Shown: positions 1 through 9,051, counted from the first letter of the stretch. The stretch is 24,041 nt of DNA from an uncultured Clostridia bacterium (GCA_934254835.1 CAKQMI010000031.1:1-24041); one strand, 5' to 3'. Made by a program: numbers and translations. Notes: generated by a model from the letters alone, not told the origin.

Positions 1-2178
1 AATCGCGTCGAATGTGTACTGCTTTTCATTGACCTTATTAATGTTAATCTCCGAGCCGGTCAACGCATTGTACACAATAACTTCACTGCCGGTGATTTTT
101 TCACTTGTCCATTCAAGGTCAAGCGTGCAGACACTGCCGTACTCTCCGCTGTCAACGGTGGTTTCAAAAACCGCAGTGTAGTTTGCGCCGATAGCATCTA
201 TTGCGGGGGTGTTTTTGTCGAGTGTTTCGATGTCATAGAACCTGATTTTAATTCTTACGTTCAAAGTTGTCGTATCGGTATAAATCCAAGTGCCGTTTTC
301 GTCAATATATTTAGTGTTATAGTTAAACAACGCAAACTCAATGAAGGTAGGTTTGTCACCGGAAACCTCAAAACTGCCGTAGTTGCATACGTAACGCAAA
401 TCGCTTTGAGTGTTCACGCCGACTCTGCTGAATACCGCTATGGTTACGCTTCCGTCAATAACCTCCATTGTTACTTCAACGTTTTTGTTTTTGTTTTCGC
501 CTTTCATCAGGTATTCGGCAAGATCGCCTTGGGCGGTTTGTGAAGAAATCCCTTTGTCGTCAATGGTAACGCTGAAATTTCCTTCGATTCCCGAAATAGG
601 ATTGTCGCTCGCATCGACATACGTCGCGTTAAGCGTGACTTCTTTCCCGGAGATTGTCAACTTACAACCAACTGCCCCGACTACTTTATAGTTGCCTTTT
701 CCATCACCCGACAACACAAATCTGTCTTCAACAAATTCCATATTGTAAGGACCGCCTACGGCGTACGAAGCAACCGCCGTGTCCTTAATGCCGACTTTCA
801 GTTCTGTTTCGCCCGCGACAAATCCTTCTTCTTCTGTAAGAGCGAACCACGTCGAGCCTTCAAACTGACCTACGCCGACCTTTGTCTTTTTGAATTCCCT
901 GTTCATCACAGTAATACTACGTTGTAAAACCGTGACCGTGACGTCGCTTATTTCGGGTTTTTTATAGTTTTCCGCGTCGATACCATTGAGGCTGATGCTC
1001 TTTAATTGTGCCTGGGTGTCGCCTGCGTTTGCTTTTGCGTTGAATGTAAGACTCAGATTAACATAGTCGCCTGTGACAAAATTATATTTGGTTGCGTCTG
1101 CACTGCTCGCTTGTGTATTTACCAAAATATACTTGCTCATTCCGTTGTATTCAACTTCAAGATCCTTTATTTTGATTTCTCTCTTAGCGATTGTCACGCT
1201 TACGTTTGCTATGTTAATCGTGTAGTTGCCCGCGTCCTCGCCGACAAGCGCAACGCTTTGGACGGCTGCGCCGGCGTTCTTGCTCTCCATGGTGATTCTC
1301 GCACGGATATCATCGCCCGCAACGATAAAGGAACTGCCACTGGCAAAGCTCGCTCCGAATTCCTTTTCGCCAGAGTAAGTCTTATATACGGAAATGCTGG
1401 GAATTTCTTTTTTGGTGATGCTTGCATTGACGTTTGCTTTGTCGATTACGTAATTGTCTTTGTCCGCGCCGTCAAGCGTAACTTCTTGGACGGTTGCGTT
1501 GACGTTTTTGCTTGTCATCGTGATTGTCGCGGTGACCGTTTCGCCTTCGACTACGCCCGTAAGGGTTGCGGGCATTGTCGCGTCGCCGTCATACTCTTCT
1601 TGTCCGGTTGCGGTAAGTACTTTCTTTGCGATTGCAAAGTCGAAAGTTTGCGTCTTTTGTTTCCACTCCGCCGTGGCTTTTACGCTGACTTTCACGGTAT
1701 ATTCGCCGGCATCCTTCGGGGCGGTTACGTCGTACGCGTCGTCTTCCGCGCCTTGCGCCTTGAACATTAACGTCACTTCGCCGTTGCCGTTGAACGAGAA
1801 TTTGTCCGTGGTGTCAACAACTTTTCCGTCGTAAGTCTTGTCAAGCGTTTTGCCTTCTTTAAGTACGATTTCGTTGTCTTGCGCGTCAAGTGCGTCGATG
1901 TCTTGGGTATAACTATATCCGCATACCTTACAAGTGAATTTCTTTGTGCCGACTACGCCATAGCCCGCCTCTTTCACGATTTCTTCCTTGAACTCGTGAG
2001 GGAGTTTCTCCGACGTATCGGTGTGCTTCTTTGTAGTGCATTCGTGCCAGTGGGTTTTTTCGTCAAACTTCCACTCGCTGGAATACTTGTGTTTCTTGTT
2101 GCATGCCGAGAATATCGACAACGACAACGCCAACACCAATACCAACGCCAGCACTGTTATGATTGATTTTCTTTTCAT
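1..2178 (-). CDS. YDG/MBG-repeat surface lipoprotein, C-terminus cut by window edge
   Basis: The frame is open for 726 codons from an ATG at 2178 (preceded by GGAGAAG at good spacing) to the left edge, with no in-frame stop, so the C-terminus is missing. Residues 1-25 form a lipoprotein signal peptide (KRK, long hydrophobic stretch, SIFSAC) with the lipidated Cys at 26. Residues 31-90 form a Cys/His-rich segment (HWHEC, then CKVCGYSY at 83-90) often found at the start of clostridial surface proteins; it may bind zinc. Then come about four YDG/MBG-like beta repeats at roughly 111-190, 191-266, 269-345 and 346-430, with TYDG, EYDG, TYSG and EYNG starts and GADKDNY, GEDAGNY and GIDAENY ends. The rest, to about 726, is beta-rich with no recognised domain. 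It is probably an extracellular adhesin or structural protein anchored to the membrane; the ligand is unknown. The family call is by motif only. A repeat-bearing non-coding region lies upstream. Confidence 0.85.
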   Translation of the reverse strand, partial: MKRKSIITVLALVLVLALSLSIFSACNKKHKYSSEWKFDEKTHWHECTTKKHTDTSEKLPHEFKEEIVKEAGYGVVGTKKFTCKVCGYSYTQDIDALDAQDNEIVLKEGKTLDKTYDGKVVDTTDKFSFNGNGEVTLMFKAQGAEDDAYDVTAPKDAGEYTVKVSVKATAEWKQKTQTFDFAIAKKVLTATGQEEYDGDATMPATLTGVVEGETVTATITMTSKNVNATVQEVTLDGADKDNYVIDKANVNASITKKEIPSISVYKTYSGEKEFGASFASGSSFIVAGDDIRARITMESKNAGAAVQSVALVGEDAGNYTINIANVSVTIAKREIKIKDLEVEYNGMSKYILVNTQASSADATKYNFVTGDYVNLSLTFNAKANAGDTQAQLKSISLNGIDAENYKKPEISDVTVTVLQRSITVMNREFKKTKVGVGQFEGSTWFALTEEEGFVAGETELKVGIKDTAVASYAVGGPYNMEFVEDRFVLSGDGKGNYKVVGAVGCKLTISGKEVTLNATYVDASDNPISGIEGNFSVTIDDKGISSQTAQGDLAEYLMKGENKNKNVEVTMEVIDGSVTIAVFSRVGVNTQSDLRYVCNYGSFEVSGDKPTFIEFALFNYNTKYIDENGTWIYTDTTTLNVRIKIRFYDIETLDKNTPAIDAIGANYTAVFETTVDSGEYGSVCTLDLEWTSEKITGSEVIVYNALTGSEININKVNEKQYTFDAI

Positions 2179-2275
2179 AATACTTCTCCTTTTTTGGATT
2201 TTTGTGATTTATTCCAAATCGCCGAATACTTGCGACTTAAAACCGTTGTTTATTTTCCGCTTTCGCGATTGCCCT

Positions 2276-2440
<165 letters not shown>

Positions 2441-2642
2441 TCCTTGTCAACTCCTTTTGCCATATATTGTTTGTCGCTTTGTTGACGGGGTGTGCATGCC
2501 GTGTCGGGCATACGCGCGAGCACATTATATAATACTCGTATGTAAAGTGTACCACATTATTTATGAAAAATCAATATACATTTTAATTTTTTTCTCAATT
2601 TTATTTTCGACAGTATAAGGTTTCGTTCCCACGATATGCGTC

Positions 2643-2765
2643 GTATGCTTCGTTTTTGACCAACCGATTGTCGCAAGCGACAGTCGGTTGTCTTACGCTC
2701 GCATACTCCTTTTCCCCGCGAGTACACAGTATCCCGCGGGGGCCCCGAATTACGCTCGCAATGAC
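2643..2765. repeat. Cluster of nested palindromes (REP/MITE-like)
   Basis: A 14-base inverted repeat with a 2-base loop (2661-2690, arms CAACCGATTGTCGC and GCGACAGTCGGTTG, one wobble) sits inside outer arms GTATGC (2643-2648) and GCATAC (2701-2706). A second, GC-rich imperfect palindrome follows at 2714-2741 (CCCCGCG ... CGCGGGG). The 11-mer TTACGCTCGCA occurs directly repeated at 2693-2703 and 2750-2760. Read on the minus strand, the end contains GTCATTGCGAGCG, a string that recurs in dispersed palindromic repeats of many bacteria. No transposase is present. The rest of 2179-2814 holds only AT-rich sequence with no supported gene. Confidence 0.55.
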
Positions 2766-2785
2766 AGAAATAAGAGCACCACAAC

Positions 2786-2808
2786 AAAAAACCCCGATTT
2801 CTCGGGGT
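2786..2808 (-). terminator. Intrinsic terminator of the MarR-exporter operon
   Basis: Read on the minus strand: ACCCCGAG, loop AAA, then TCGGGGT, followed by a run of T, a few bases after the stop codon of the exporter gene at 2815. Confidence 0.9.
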
Positions 2809-2814
2809 TTGGTG

Positions 2815-4746
2815 CTATTCCAGTTCCGTCGCGCCGGTGTACAGTTGATAGTACATTCCGTGCTCTTTGATAAGTTCGTCGTGAGTTCCGCGCTCGATTA
2901 TCCTGCCGTGGTCCAGCACGATGACGCTGTCCGCGTTCCTTATCGTCGAAAGTCGGTGCGCGATGACAAACACCGTCCTGCCTTTCATCAGGTTGTCCAT
3001 GCCCGCTTGTACGATTGCCTCGGTGCGGGTGTCGATCGACGACGTCGCCTCGTCCAGTATCATTACCGGAGGATCCGCAACCGCCGCGCGCGCTATGCTC
3101 AACAACTGGCGTTGCCCCTGCGACAGGTTTGCGCCGTTTCCCGTGATTATCGTGTCGTATCCCTCGGGAAGTCTTCTGATAAAGTCGTCGGCGTTGGCGA
3201 GTTTTGCCGAGGCGATACATTCCTCATCGGTGGCGTCAAGTCTGCCGTAACGTATGTTGTCCATTACGCTCCCCGTGAAAAGGTTCGTGTCCTGCAAGAC
3301 CATGCCCAAAGACCGCCTCAAATCCTTTTTGTTGATTTTGTTGATGTTTATGCCGTCGTAGCGGACTTTGCCGTCCTGTATGTCGTAAAACCTGTTGATG
3401 AGGTTGGTTATCGTCGTTTTGCCCGCGCCCGTCGCGCCTACGAATGCAAACTTTTGCCCCGGCTTTGCGCGAAGCGTCACACCGTGCAGGACGAGTTTGT
3501 CGGGGACGTAACCGAAATCGACGTCGTCCAGTTCGATATCTCCTTTGAGTTGCACATAAGTCGTGGTGTCGGTTTCCTTGTGGTAGTGCTTCCACGCCCA
3601 CAGTCCCGTGCGCTTTTCGCTTTCGACTATGTTGCCGTTTTCGTCCTTTGTGGCGTTGACAAGCATGACGTAGCCGTTGTCTTCTTCGGGTTTTTCGTCG
3701 ATGAGTTCAAACACGCGCGACGCGCCCGCAAGTCCCATCGTCACCATCGAAATCTGCCCCGCCACGTTGCCGATATTGTTGGAAAGTTGGCGCGACAACG
3801 ACAAGAACGTCACAAGTATGCCCACCGTCAGCGGTTTGAAGCCCGTCAAGCCAACGTTTCTGAAGCCCGTCGTCATCTCGGATATTACCATTATTCCGCC
3901 GACAAACGCCAACAAGACGTATTGCAGATTGCCCATGTTGCCAAGTATCGGCATGAGTATGTTGCCATAGGTGTGCGCCTTTCGGCTGTCGTCGTTGAGT
4001 TTTTCGTTCAGTACGTCAAAGCCCGCCTTGGCGGTGTCTTCGTGATTGAAAACTTTCACAACCTTTTGACCGTTGATCATTTCCTCGATATAGCCCTCTT
4101 CGTTGGCAACCGCCACCTGTTGCGCTACCATGTATTTTCCGCTGGCTCCGCCCACTTTCACGACCACCAACATCATAAGTACGATGACCGCAACCACAAG
4201 AAGCGTCAGATATAGGCTGTACGTCGTCATTACGATGAATACCGCCACCACCGTCAGGCTCGATTGAAACAGCGTCGGCAGACAACCGCTGATAAGTTGG
4301 CGCACCGCGTCCGTGTCGTTCGTGTAGGTGCTCATTATCTTGCCGTGTTGGTGCGTGTCAAAGTACCTTATCGGCAAAGACTCCATATTGTTGAACATGT
4401 CCTTGCGGAAACGATAAAGCGTGCCTTGCGTGATTATCGCCGTCAGTTGGTTGTTCACCACCGAGCCGATGACGCCAAGTACGAAAAATACTATCATCGT
4501 CGCGCCGATTTTTACAAGCTCGGTCACCGCCTCGCTCCAAGGAACGTGGTTTTGAAGTGCGGGCGTGATGACTCCGTCAATGACTTTTTGCATGAATACG
4601 TTGCCCACAAGCATTCCCGCCGATACCAAAAGTAGCGTCACGCTCGTGACTACGATTTGCCAGCCGTAATACTTGAACATAAATTTCAGAAGTCTTAGGA
4701 ACGTGCCTTTCTTTGCGGGTTGCATTTCGCGTTTCATTCCTTTCAT
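2815..4746 (-). CDS. ABC exporter, catalytic half (transmembrane domain fused to ATPase)
   Basis: A 643-residue type IV ABC exporter half-transporter. Residues about 20-340 hold six membrane helices; the ATPase is at about 400-640. Walker A is GATGAGKT (437-444), the signature is the non-canonical LSQGQ (541-545), Walker B is VMILDE with the catalytic Glu at 566, and the switch His is 597. Paired with the upstream protein it should form a heterodimer of the BmrCD/LmrCD/TM287-288 kind, with this subunit supplying the functional Walker B/His and the altered signature. A hydrophilic linker of about 40 residues (359-397) between the two domains is longer than usual. The start overlaps the upstream stop as ATGA and has GGAGGTGA seven bases before it, so the two are translationally coupled. 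The likely role is multidrug or lipid-like substrate export; the substrate is unknown. Confidence 0.93.
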   Translation of the reverse strand: MKGMKREMQPAKKGTFLRLLKFMFKYYGWQIVVTSVTLLLVSAGMLVGNVFMQKVIDGVITPALQNHVPWSEAVTELVKIGATMIVFFVLGVIGSVVNNQLTAIITQGTLYRFRKDMFNNMESLPIRYFDTHQHGKIMSTYTNDTDAVRQLISGCLPTLFQSSLTVVAVFIVMTTYSLYLTLLVVAVIVLMMLVVVKVGGASGKYMVAQQVAVANEEGYIEEMINGQKVVKVFNHEDTAKAGFDVLNEKLNDDSRKAHTYGNILMPILGNMGNLQYVLLAFVGGIMVISEMTTGFRNVGLTGFKPLTVGILVTFLSLSRQLSNNIGNVAGQISMVTMGLAGASRVFELIDEKPEEDNGYVMLVNATKDENGNIVESEKRTGLWAWKHYHKETDTTTYVQLKGDIELDDVDFGYVPDKLVLHGVTLRAKPGQKFAFVGATGAGKTTITNLINRFYDIQDGKVRYDGININKINKKDLRRSLGMVLQDTNLFTGSVMDNIRYGRLDATDEECIASAKLANADDFIRRLPEGYDTIITGNGANLSQGQRQLLSIARAAVADPPVMILDEATSSIDTRTEAIVQAGMDNLMKGRTVFVIAHRLSTIRNADSVIVLDHGRIIERGTHDELIKEHGMYYQLYTGATELE

Positions 4747-6506
4747 TGCGCGTCACCTCCTTCCGTATCGTCGGCGTGGCGAGTTTGCGACTCGTAAACA
4801 CCCCTGTATTCTTCGCTGATTTTCATAAGTTCCTCGTGCGTGCCGATATCCGCGATATGTCCGCCGTCCATCACGATGATTTTGTCGGCGTCCTCGACGG
4901 ACGCAACACGCTGGGCAATAATGATTTTCGTCGTGTCGGGAATTTCTTCCTTGAACGCCTTTCTGATGAGCGCGTCGGTTTTCGTGTCAACCGCCGACGT
5001 GCTGTCGTCCAAAATGAGGATTTTCGGTTTTTTGATGAGTGCGCGCGCTATGCACAACCTCTGCTTTTGCCCGCCCGATACGTTCGTTCCGCCTTGCTCG
5101 ATATAAGTGTCGTAGCCGTCGGGGAACGACTCGATAAATTCGTCGGCGCACGCGAGCCTGCACACCCTTTTTATTTCCTCGTCGGACGCGTCTTTGTTGC
5201 CCCAACGAATGTTGTCTTTTATCGTGCCCGAAAACAGTACGTTTTTTTGAAGCACCATCGACACCGCGTCGCGAAGAGCCACGACGTCGTAATCGCGGAC
5301 GTCTTTGTCGCCCACCAACAGCCTGCCTTCCGTCACGTCGTAAAGGCGCGGGATAAGTTGCACCAGACTGCTTTTGCTGGAACCGGTGCCTCCCAAAATC
5401 CCCACCGTTTCGCCCGATTTTATCGAAAGATTTATGTTTTCAAGTGCGTTCTTTTCAGCCTTTTCGCTGTATTTGAACGATACGTTTTCAAAAGTTATGT
5501 CGCCGTTTTCGACACTTGTAAGCCCGTTTTCGGGACTTTTAAGCGACGATTCCGTCACAAGAACCTCTTTTATACGGTTTGCGCTTTCCGCCGACATTGT
5601 CAACATTACAAATACCATCGACAGCATCATCATCGCCATCAACGCCATGATTGCATAGTTGACGAGCGCCGACAGTTCTCCGACGGACAGTTCCGTCCCG
5701 TCCGACAAAATTATCGTCTTGGAGCCAACGAAAAGTATGACGGCGATTACCGTGAAAATGCACAGCATCATCAGTGGCCAGGCAAGTGCCAAAATCCTTT
5801 CGGCTTTCGTGAAGTCGTTTTTGACCTCGGTCGAAACTTTCTCGAATTTCTCCTTTTCGTAGTCTTCCCTGACAAACGATTTTACCACGCGGATTGCCTG
5901 CACGTTTTCCTGCACCGACTCGTTCATATCGTCGTATTTTCTGAAAATCTTTCTGAAAAACGGCATTACGAATTTCATCATCAGCGCAAGCGCAAGCATA
6001 AGAACGGGCATCGCCGCAAGGAATATCAGCGAGATTTTCCAGCTGATGCGGAAACTGAATACGAATGCGAAAATCAGCATCAACGGCGTCCTTATCGCAA
6101 TGCGGATTATCATTTGGTAGGCGTTTTGGACGTTCGTAACGTCGGTCGTCATACGCGTGACCAAACTCGACGTCGAAAACTTGTCGATTTCGGCAAACGA
6201 GAAGTCTTGAATTTTATAGTACATGTCGTGGCGCAGGTTTTTTGCGTATCCGCACGACGCCGTCGCCGCAAACTTGCCCGCGATAAACCCGCAAAACAGC
6301 GACGCCAATGCCATCGACAACAAAATCAGCCCGTACTTTATGATGGGATCCATCGATATCGCGCCCGAAATTTCGTCGATAAGCACCGCCATGACAGTGG
6401 GAATCATCGTTTCAAGCACCACCTCGCCGATGATGAATATCGGCGTGAGAATCGAGGATGCCTTGTATTCCCTTATGCTCCTTTTCAATACTTTGATTGT
6501 GTTCAT
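4743..6506 (-). CDS. ABC exporter, degenerate-site half
   Basis: A 587-residue half-transporter with membrane helices at about 15-310 and an ATPase at about 335-575. Walker A is GGTGSSKSS (372-380) and the signature is canonical VSGGQ (476-480). Walker B is ILILDD, with Asp501 where the catalytic Glu should be, and the switch position is Gln532 (IIAQR) instead of His. These are the standard changes of the non-catalytic subunit in heterodimeric ABC exporters and fit the downstream partner, which has the intact Glu and His but an altered signature. The gene follows the MarR gene by 17 bases, has GGAG five bases before its ATG, and overlaps the next gene by four bases. The substrate cannot be read from the sequence. 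Confidence 0.93.
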   Translation of the reverse strand: MNTIKVLKRSIREYKASSILTPIFIIGEVVLETMIPTVMAVLIDEISGAISMDPIIKYGLILLSMALASLFCGFIAGKFAATASCGYAKNLRHDMYYKIQDFSFAEIDKFSTSSLVTRMTTDVTNVQNAYQMIIRIAIRTPLMLIFAFVFSFRISWKISLIFLAAMPVLMLALALMMKFVMPFFRKIFRKYDDMNESVQENVQAIRVVKSFVREDYEKEKFEKVSTEVKNDFTKAERILALAWPLMMLCIFTVIAVILFVGSKTIILSDGTELSVGELSALVNYAIMALMAMMMLSMVFVMLTMSAESANRIKEVLVTESSLKSPENGLTSVENGDITFENVSFKYSEKAEKNALENINLSIKSGETVGILGGTGSSKSSLVQLIPRLYDVTEGRLLVGDKDVRDYDVVALRDAVSMVLQKNVLFSGTIKDNIRWGNKDASDEEIKRVCRLACADEFIESFPDGYDTYIEQGGTNVSGGQKQRLCIARALIKKPKILILDDSTSAVDTKTDALIRKAFKEEIPDTTKIIIAQRVASVEDADKIIVMDGGHIADIGTHEELMKISEEYRGVYESQTRHADDTEGGDAQ

Positions 6507-6523
6507 CTATGCTCCTAAAATTG

Positions 6524-6952
6524 TTATTCGTTGTTCAGATTTTCTTTCAGTTTTTCCAAAATTTTGATAAGCGTTTCGGTTTCCTCGTCGGAGATGTCCT
6601 TCCAAAACTCCTTGCCGGCTTCGGTTGCGTCTTGGTACGAGGATTCCAACAACGATTTGCCGTCTTCGGTCAGATATACGCTTTTCATACGCTTGTCGTC
6701 ACTGTCGAAAACGCAGGACACAAGCCCCCTGCTCTCCAGCCCCGAAAGAATCCCGACGACGGTGGGGTGCGCCACTTCGAGATAAGTCTCGACATCCTTT
6801 TGCGTGGATTTTCCGCCCGAGCCGTTCAAAAATATGAGCGTCCTGTGTTGCGAGCAGGTCACGCCGTACTTTTTGAAAGTCCTTATTATTTTTTTGTCGG
6901 TCTTTTCGCTAATTTGCTTAATCAGAAAGCCCGCGTACTGTCTTTTATCCAT
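6524..6952 (-). CDS. MarR-family transcriptional regulator
   Basis: A 142-residue winged-helix protein. An N-terminal dimerisation helix is followed by a helix-turn-helix around residues 50-75 (QKDVETYLEVAHPTVVGIL), the wing with the family's DKR signature (DSDDKRMKSVYLTEDGK), and C-terminal dimerisation helices. It is the first gene of the exporter operon, the usual arrangement for a local repressor of an efflux pump that responds to the pump's substrates. A perfect palindrome overlaps its promoter and fits autoregulation. CGGAG precedes the ATG by five bases. The inducing ligand is unknown. Confidence 0.92.
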   Translation of the reverse strand: MDKRQYAGFLIKQISEKTDKKIIRTFKKYGVTCSQHRTLIFLNGSGGKSTQKDVETYLEVAHPTVVGILSGLESRGLVSCVFDSDDKRMKSVYLTEDGKSLLESSYQDATEAGKEFWKDISDEETETLIKILEKLKENLNNE

Positions 6953-6970
6953 TAAAACTCCGAATTAAAG

Positions 6971-6984
6971 TGTAGTATGCTACA
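6971..6984. promoter_or_regulatory. Candidate MarR operator
   Basis: Palindrome TGTAGTATGCTACA (5-base arms, 4-base centre) placed directly after the -10 box, over the expected transcription start of the MarR-exporter operon. Binding there would block transcription. Its assignment to this MarR protein is inference from position. Confidence 0.55.
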
Positions 6985-7013
6985 TATATACAACAATCTT
7001 TGAGATTTGTCAA
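6985..7013 (-). promoter_or_regulatory. Promoter of the MarR-exporter operon
   Basis: TTGACA (7008-7013 on the minus strand), exactly 17 bases, then TATATA (6985-6990). This is a near-consensus sigma-A promoter about 33 bases before the MarR start codon. Confidence 0.8.
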
Positions 7014-7056
7014 TAAATTTTTATTAAAAAAATAAGGTATTTTCAATTTTTTTTGC

Positions 7057-7087
7057 AAAAAAATACGCGCACGTCACACGCACGCAT
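7057..7087 (-). terminator. Intrinsic terminator after the ABC-2 exporter
   Basis: On the minus strand, arms ATGCGTGCGT and GTGCGCGTAT (10 pairs including four G-U) surround the loop GTGAC and are followed by seven T. It lies 44 bases after the stop of the ABC-2 permease gene. Confidence 0.65.
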
Positions 7088-7130
7088 ATTATATAAGTTT
7101 TTGTCTTCCGAAAATTCGATTTTTTACACC

Positions 7131-8075
7131 TTATTTCCCTTTTGCTTTGTGGGGTTTTCTCGTCACTTTATCAAGCGGATTTTTGTTTTTTGCGCCAAGA
7201 TAACTTATCAAAACATAAAGCGCGACGAACACCAAAATCGCACCGATAAGTACGCCGTACATTGCGCCGATACTTACTTTATTGCCAAAGAAATACAAGT
7301 TGCAATCGACGCCGTCTTTGATTTTTTCGACAGCCTCGGGCGGAAAACCTTGTTTGGACATTTCGCCAAAAACGCCGTTTAATGCGTGATTTCTTAAAAG
7401 TGAAGTGCCGTATGTGCCGGGAAGAAGAGATATGAGGTTTTGCAATCCTTTGCCGAAACTTGAGATGGGCATATACGCTCCGCAAATAAATCCGTAGCCC
7501 GCCGACACAATCGTACCGATGCCCGCCGCCTGTCCCTGCGTCCTCAAAAGCGCATTGATGACGCACGAAAGCGCGGTGCCGAACGACGTCAAAAGTACCA
7601 CGTCGATTATAAGCAGTACGACGTCCTCAAAACTTAAAAACCACCCTTGCGTCGCAACGTATATAAGCGTCGCCACGGTTGCGATAAGCGTCACGATAAG
7701 CGTCGCGAACAGCGTGCCCGAAAAGTACGCCGTCGAGATTATCGACCGTCTGACGGGCGACACGAGGATATCTTTTCTTGCCCCCGTGATTCTGTCGTTG
7801 ACCATAATCGTGTTGCCACAAAACGCAACGGTCACGCAACACACGGCAAGTAGCGACGACATAAGTTCGCCCGCAACCATACCGTTTATGAGTTTTTCGG
7901 AGACGGCAAGTCCGTTGGGCAATGCCGAGGTGAACGAATTTCGATACACGTTTGCCAAAAACGTGACGTACAAAACAAGCAGTATCACGGGAGTGATAAG
8001 CGACGTAAAGAACAATCCTTTGTCCTTGAAAAACATTTTGACGTTTCGTTTCGTCAGCGCAAAAAGCGTTTTCAT
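7131..8075 (-). CDS. ABC-2 type transporter permease
   Basis: A 314-residue membrane protein with about six helices (roughly 22-42, 68-92, 113-140, 150-175, 183-205 and 268-293) and the conserved ABC-2 region DRITGARKDILVSP (94-107). The later segment PISSFGKGLQNLISLLPGTY is typical of DrrB/NodJ-like drug or polysaccharide export permeases. A loop of about 60 residues faces outward between the fifth and sixth helices. The start overlaps the ATPase stop as ATGA, with GGAGG nearby, so it is coupled to the ATPase gene and forms one exporter with it. The substrate is unknown. Confidence 0.9.
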   Translation of the reverse strand: MKTLFALTKRNVKMFFKDKGLFFTSLITPVILLVLYVTFLANVYRNSFTSALPNGLAVSEKLINGMVAGELMSSLLAVCCVTVAFCGNTIMVNDRITGARKDILVSPVRRSIISTAYFSGTLFATLIVTLIATVATLIYVATQGWFLSFEDVVLLIIDVVLLTSFGTALSCVINALLRTQGQAAGIGTIVSAGYGFICGAYMPISSFGKGLQNLISLLPGTYGTSLLRNHALNGVFGEMSKQGFPPEAVEKIKDGVDCNLYFFGNKVSIGAMYGVLIGAILVFVALYVLISYLGAKNKNPLDKVTRKPHKAKGK

Positions 8076-8983
8076 AATGCGCCTCCTTCGAGTTTTTTGC
8101 CCGTGACCGCCAAAAACACGTCGTCCATTTTGCCCTTTGTTATCTCGAAATCGACAAACAGGTCGGGAAATTTCAAAATAAGATTTCGCGCTTCTTCGGT
8201 GCTTTTCACCGCCACCCTATACGCGTCCCTGATTTTTTCGTACGGAAGCCCGAGCGCCTTGATTTTTTCCTCGTCGACGTTGTAAACGACGATAAAGTCG
8301 CCCGTATATTCGTTTTTGAGGGAAAGAGGCGTGCCTTCCGCCACGATTTTTCCGCCGTCCAGAATAACGACGTAGTCGGCGTCCCCCGCCTCCTCCATAT
8401 AATGCGTCGTCAGAAACACCGTCGTATTTTTGGTTTTTCTGAGGTTAGTGACGACGCTCCACAAAATTTTTCTTGCCTCGGGATCGAGCCCCGTCGTGGG
8501 TTCGTCCAAAATGAGGATTTTCGGATCGTTCAAAAGTGCGCGCGCCACGTCGATACGTCTTCTCTGCCCGCCCGACAGTTTTTCAAACGTCCTTGGCAAA
8601 AGGTCCTCGAAGTCGAGAAGCCTTGCAAGCGAAAGTATCTTTTCTTTAGCGGATTTGCCCGTTATGCCGTACAAACTCGCGCGGGACATGAGGTTGTCTT
8701 TCACCGAAAGTTTCGCGTCAAGCGCAGACGTCTGATAGACCACGCCGATTTCTCTCGTGATATTTTGCATATCCTTGTCGACGTCCATACCGTCGATTAT
8801 GACCTCACCGCCGTCCTTTGACAGCGTACCGCACATTATGGAAATCGTCGTCGATTTTCCTGCGCCGTTCACGCCGAGGAAAGCAAACAGTTCGCCCTCC
8901 TTCACGACAAGCGACAAGTCGTTGACCGCGTGCACGTCCTGAAACGATTTGTCAAGGTTTTTTATTTCGATTATATTTTTCAT
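8072..8983 (-). CDS. ABC-2 exporter ATP-binding protein (DrrA-like)
   Basis: A 303-residue cytoplasmic ATPase with Walker A GVNGAGKST (37-45), Q-loop near 84 (VVYQ), signature LSGGQ (136-140), Walker B ILILDE (156-161) and switch His194 (TTHYMEEA). The C-terminal 90 residues are the extension usual in DrrA/daunorubicin-type exporters. It energises the membrane partner encoded directly downstream. The start has no good ribosome binding site (only GGAATAAAAGAT upstream), unlike its neighbours. No strong promoter was seen in the 98-base gap, so it may be read in part from the upstream operon. Confidence 0.93.
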   Translation of the reverse strand: MKNIIEIKNLDKSFQDVHAVNDLSLVVKEGELFAFLGVNGAGKSTTISIMCGTLSKDGGEVIIDGMDVDKDMQNITREIGVVYQTSALDAKLSVKDNLMSRASLYGITGKSAKEKILSLARLLDFEDLLPRTFEKLSGGQRRRIDVARALLNDPKILILDEPTTGLDPEARKILWSVVTNLRKTKNTTVFLTTHYMEEAGDADYVVILDGGKIVAEGTPLSLKNEYTGDFIVVYNVDEEKIKALGLPYEKIRDAYRVAVKSTEEARNLILKFPDLFVDFEITKGKMDDVFLAVTGKKLEGGAL

Positions 8984-9028
8984 ATCTTTTATTCCGATAT
9001 TTCAATCGTCAAAACCCCGCCTTCTCAA

Positions 9029-9051
9029 AGAAAACCCGACGTCATCGGATT
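9029..9051 (-). terminator. Weak intrinsic terminator after the M28 peptidase gene
   Basis: On the minus strand, AATCCGA and TCGGGTT (7 pairs, one G-U) enclose TGACG and are followed by TTCTTT. It is short and has an imperfect T run, so read-through into the ABC-2 genes is likely. Confidence 0.4.

Noticed and set aside
1006..1770. Long plus-strand frames opposite the lipoprotein, both exporters and the lpd/lplA genes (for example 2656-4215 and 4713-6518)
   Set aside because: They are shadows of genuine minus-strand genes that have clear motifs, and they lack ribosome binding sites and known domains.
2557..2787. 76-codon minus-strand frame
   Set aside because: It is made of the palindromic repeat region and has no start signal; such frames are typical artefacts of dispersed repeats.
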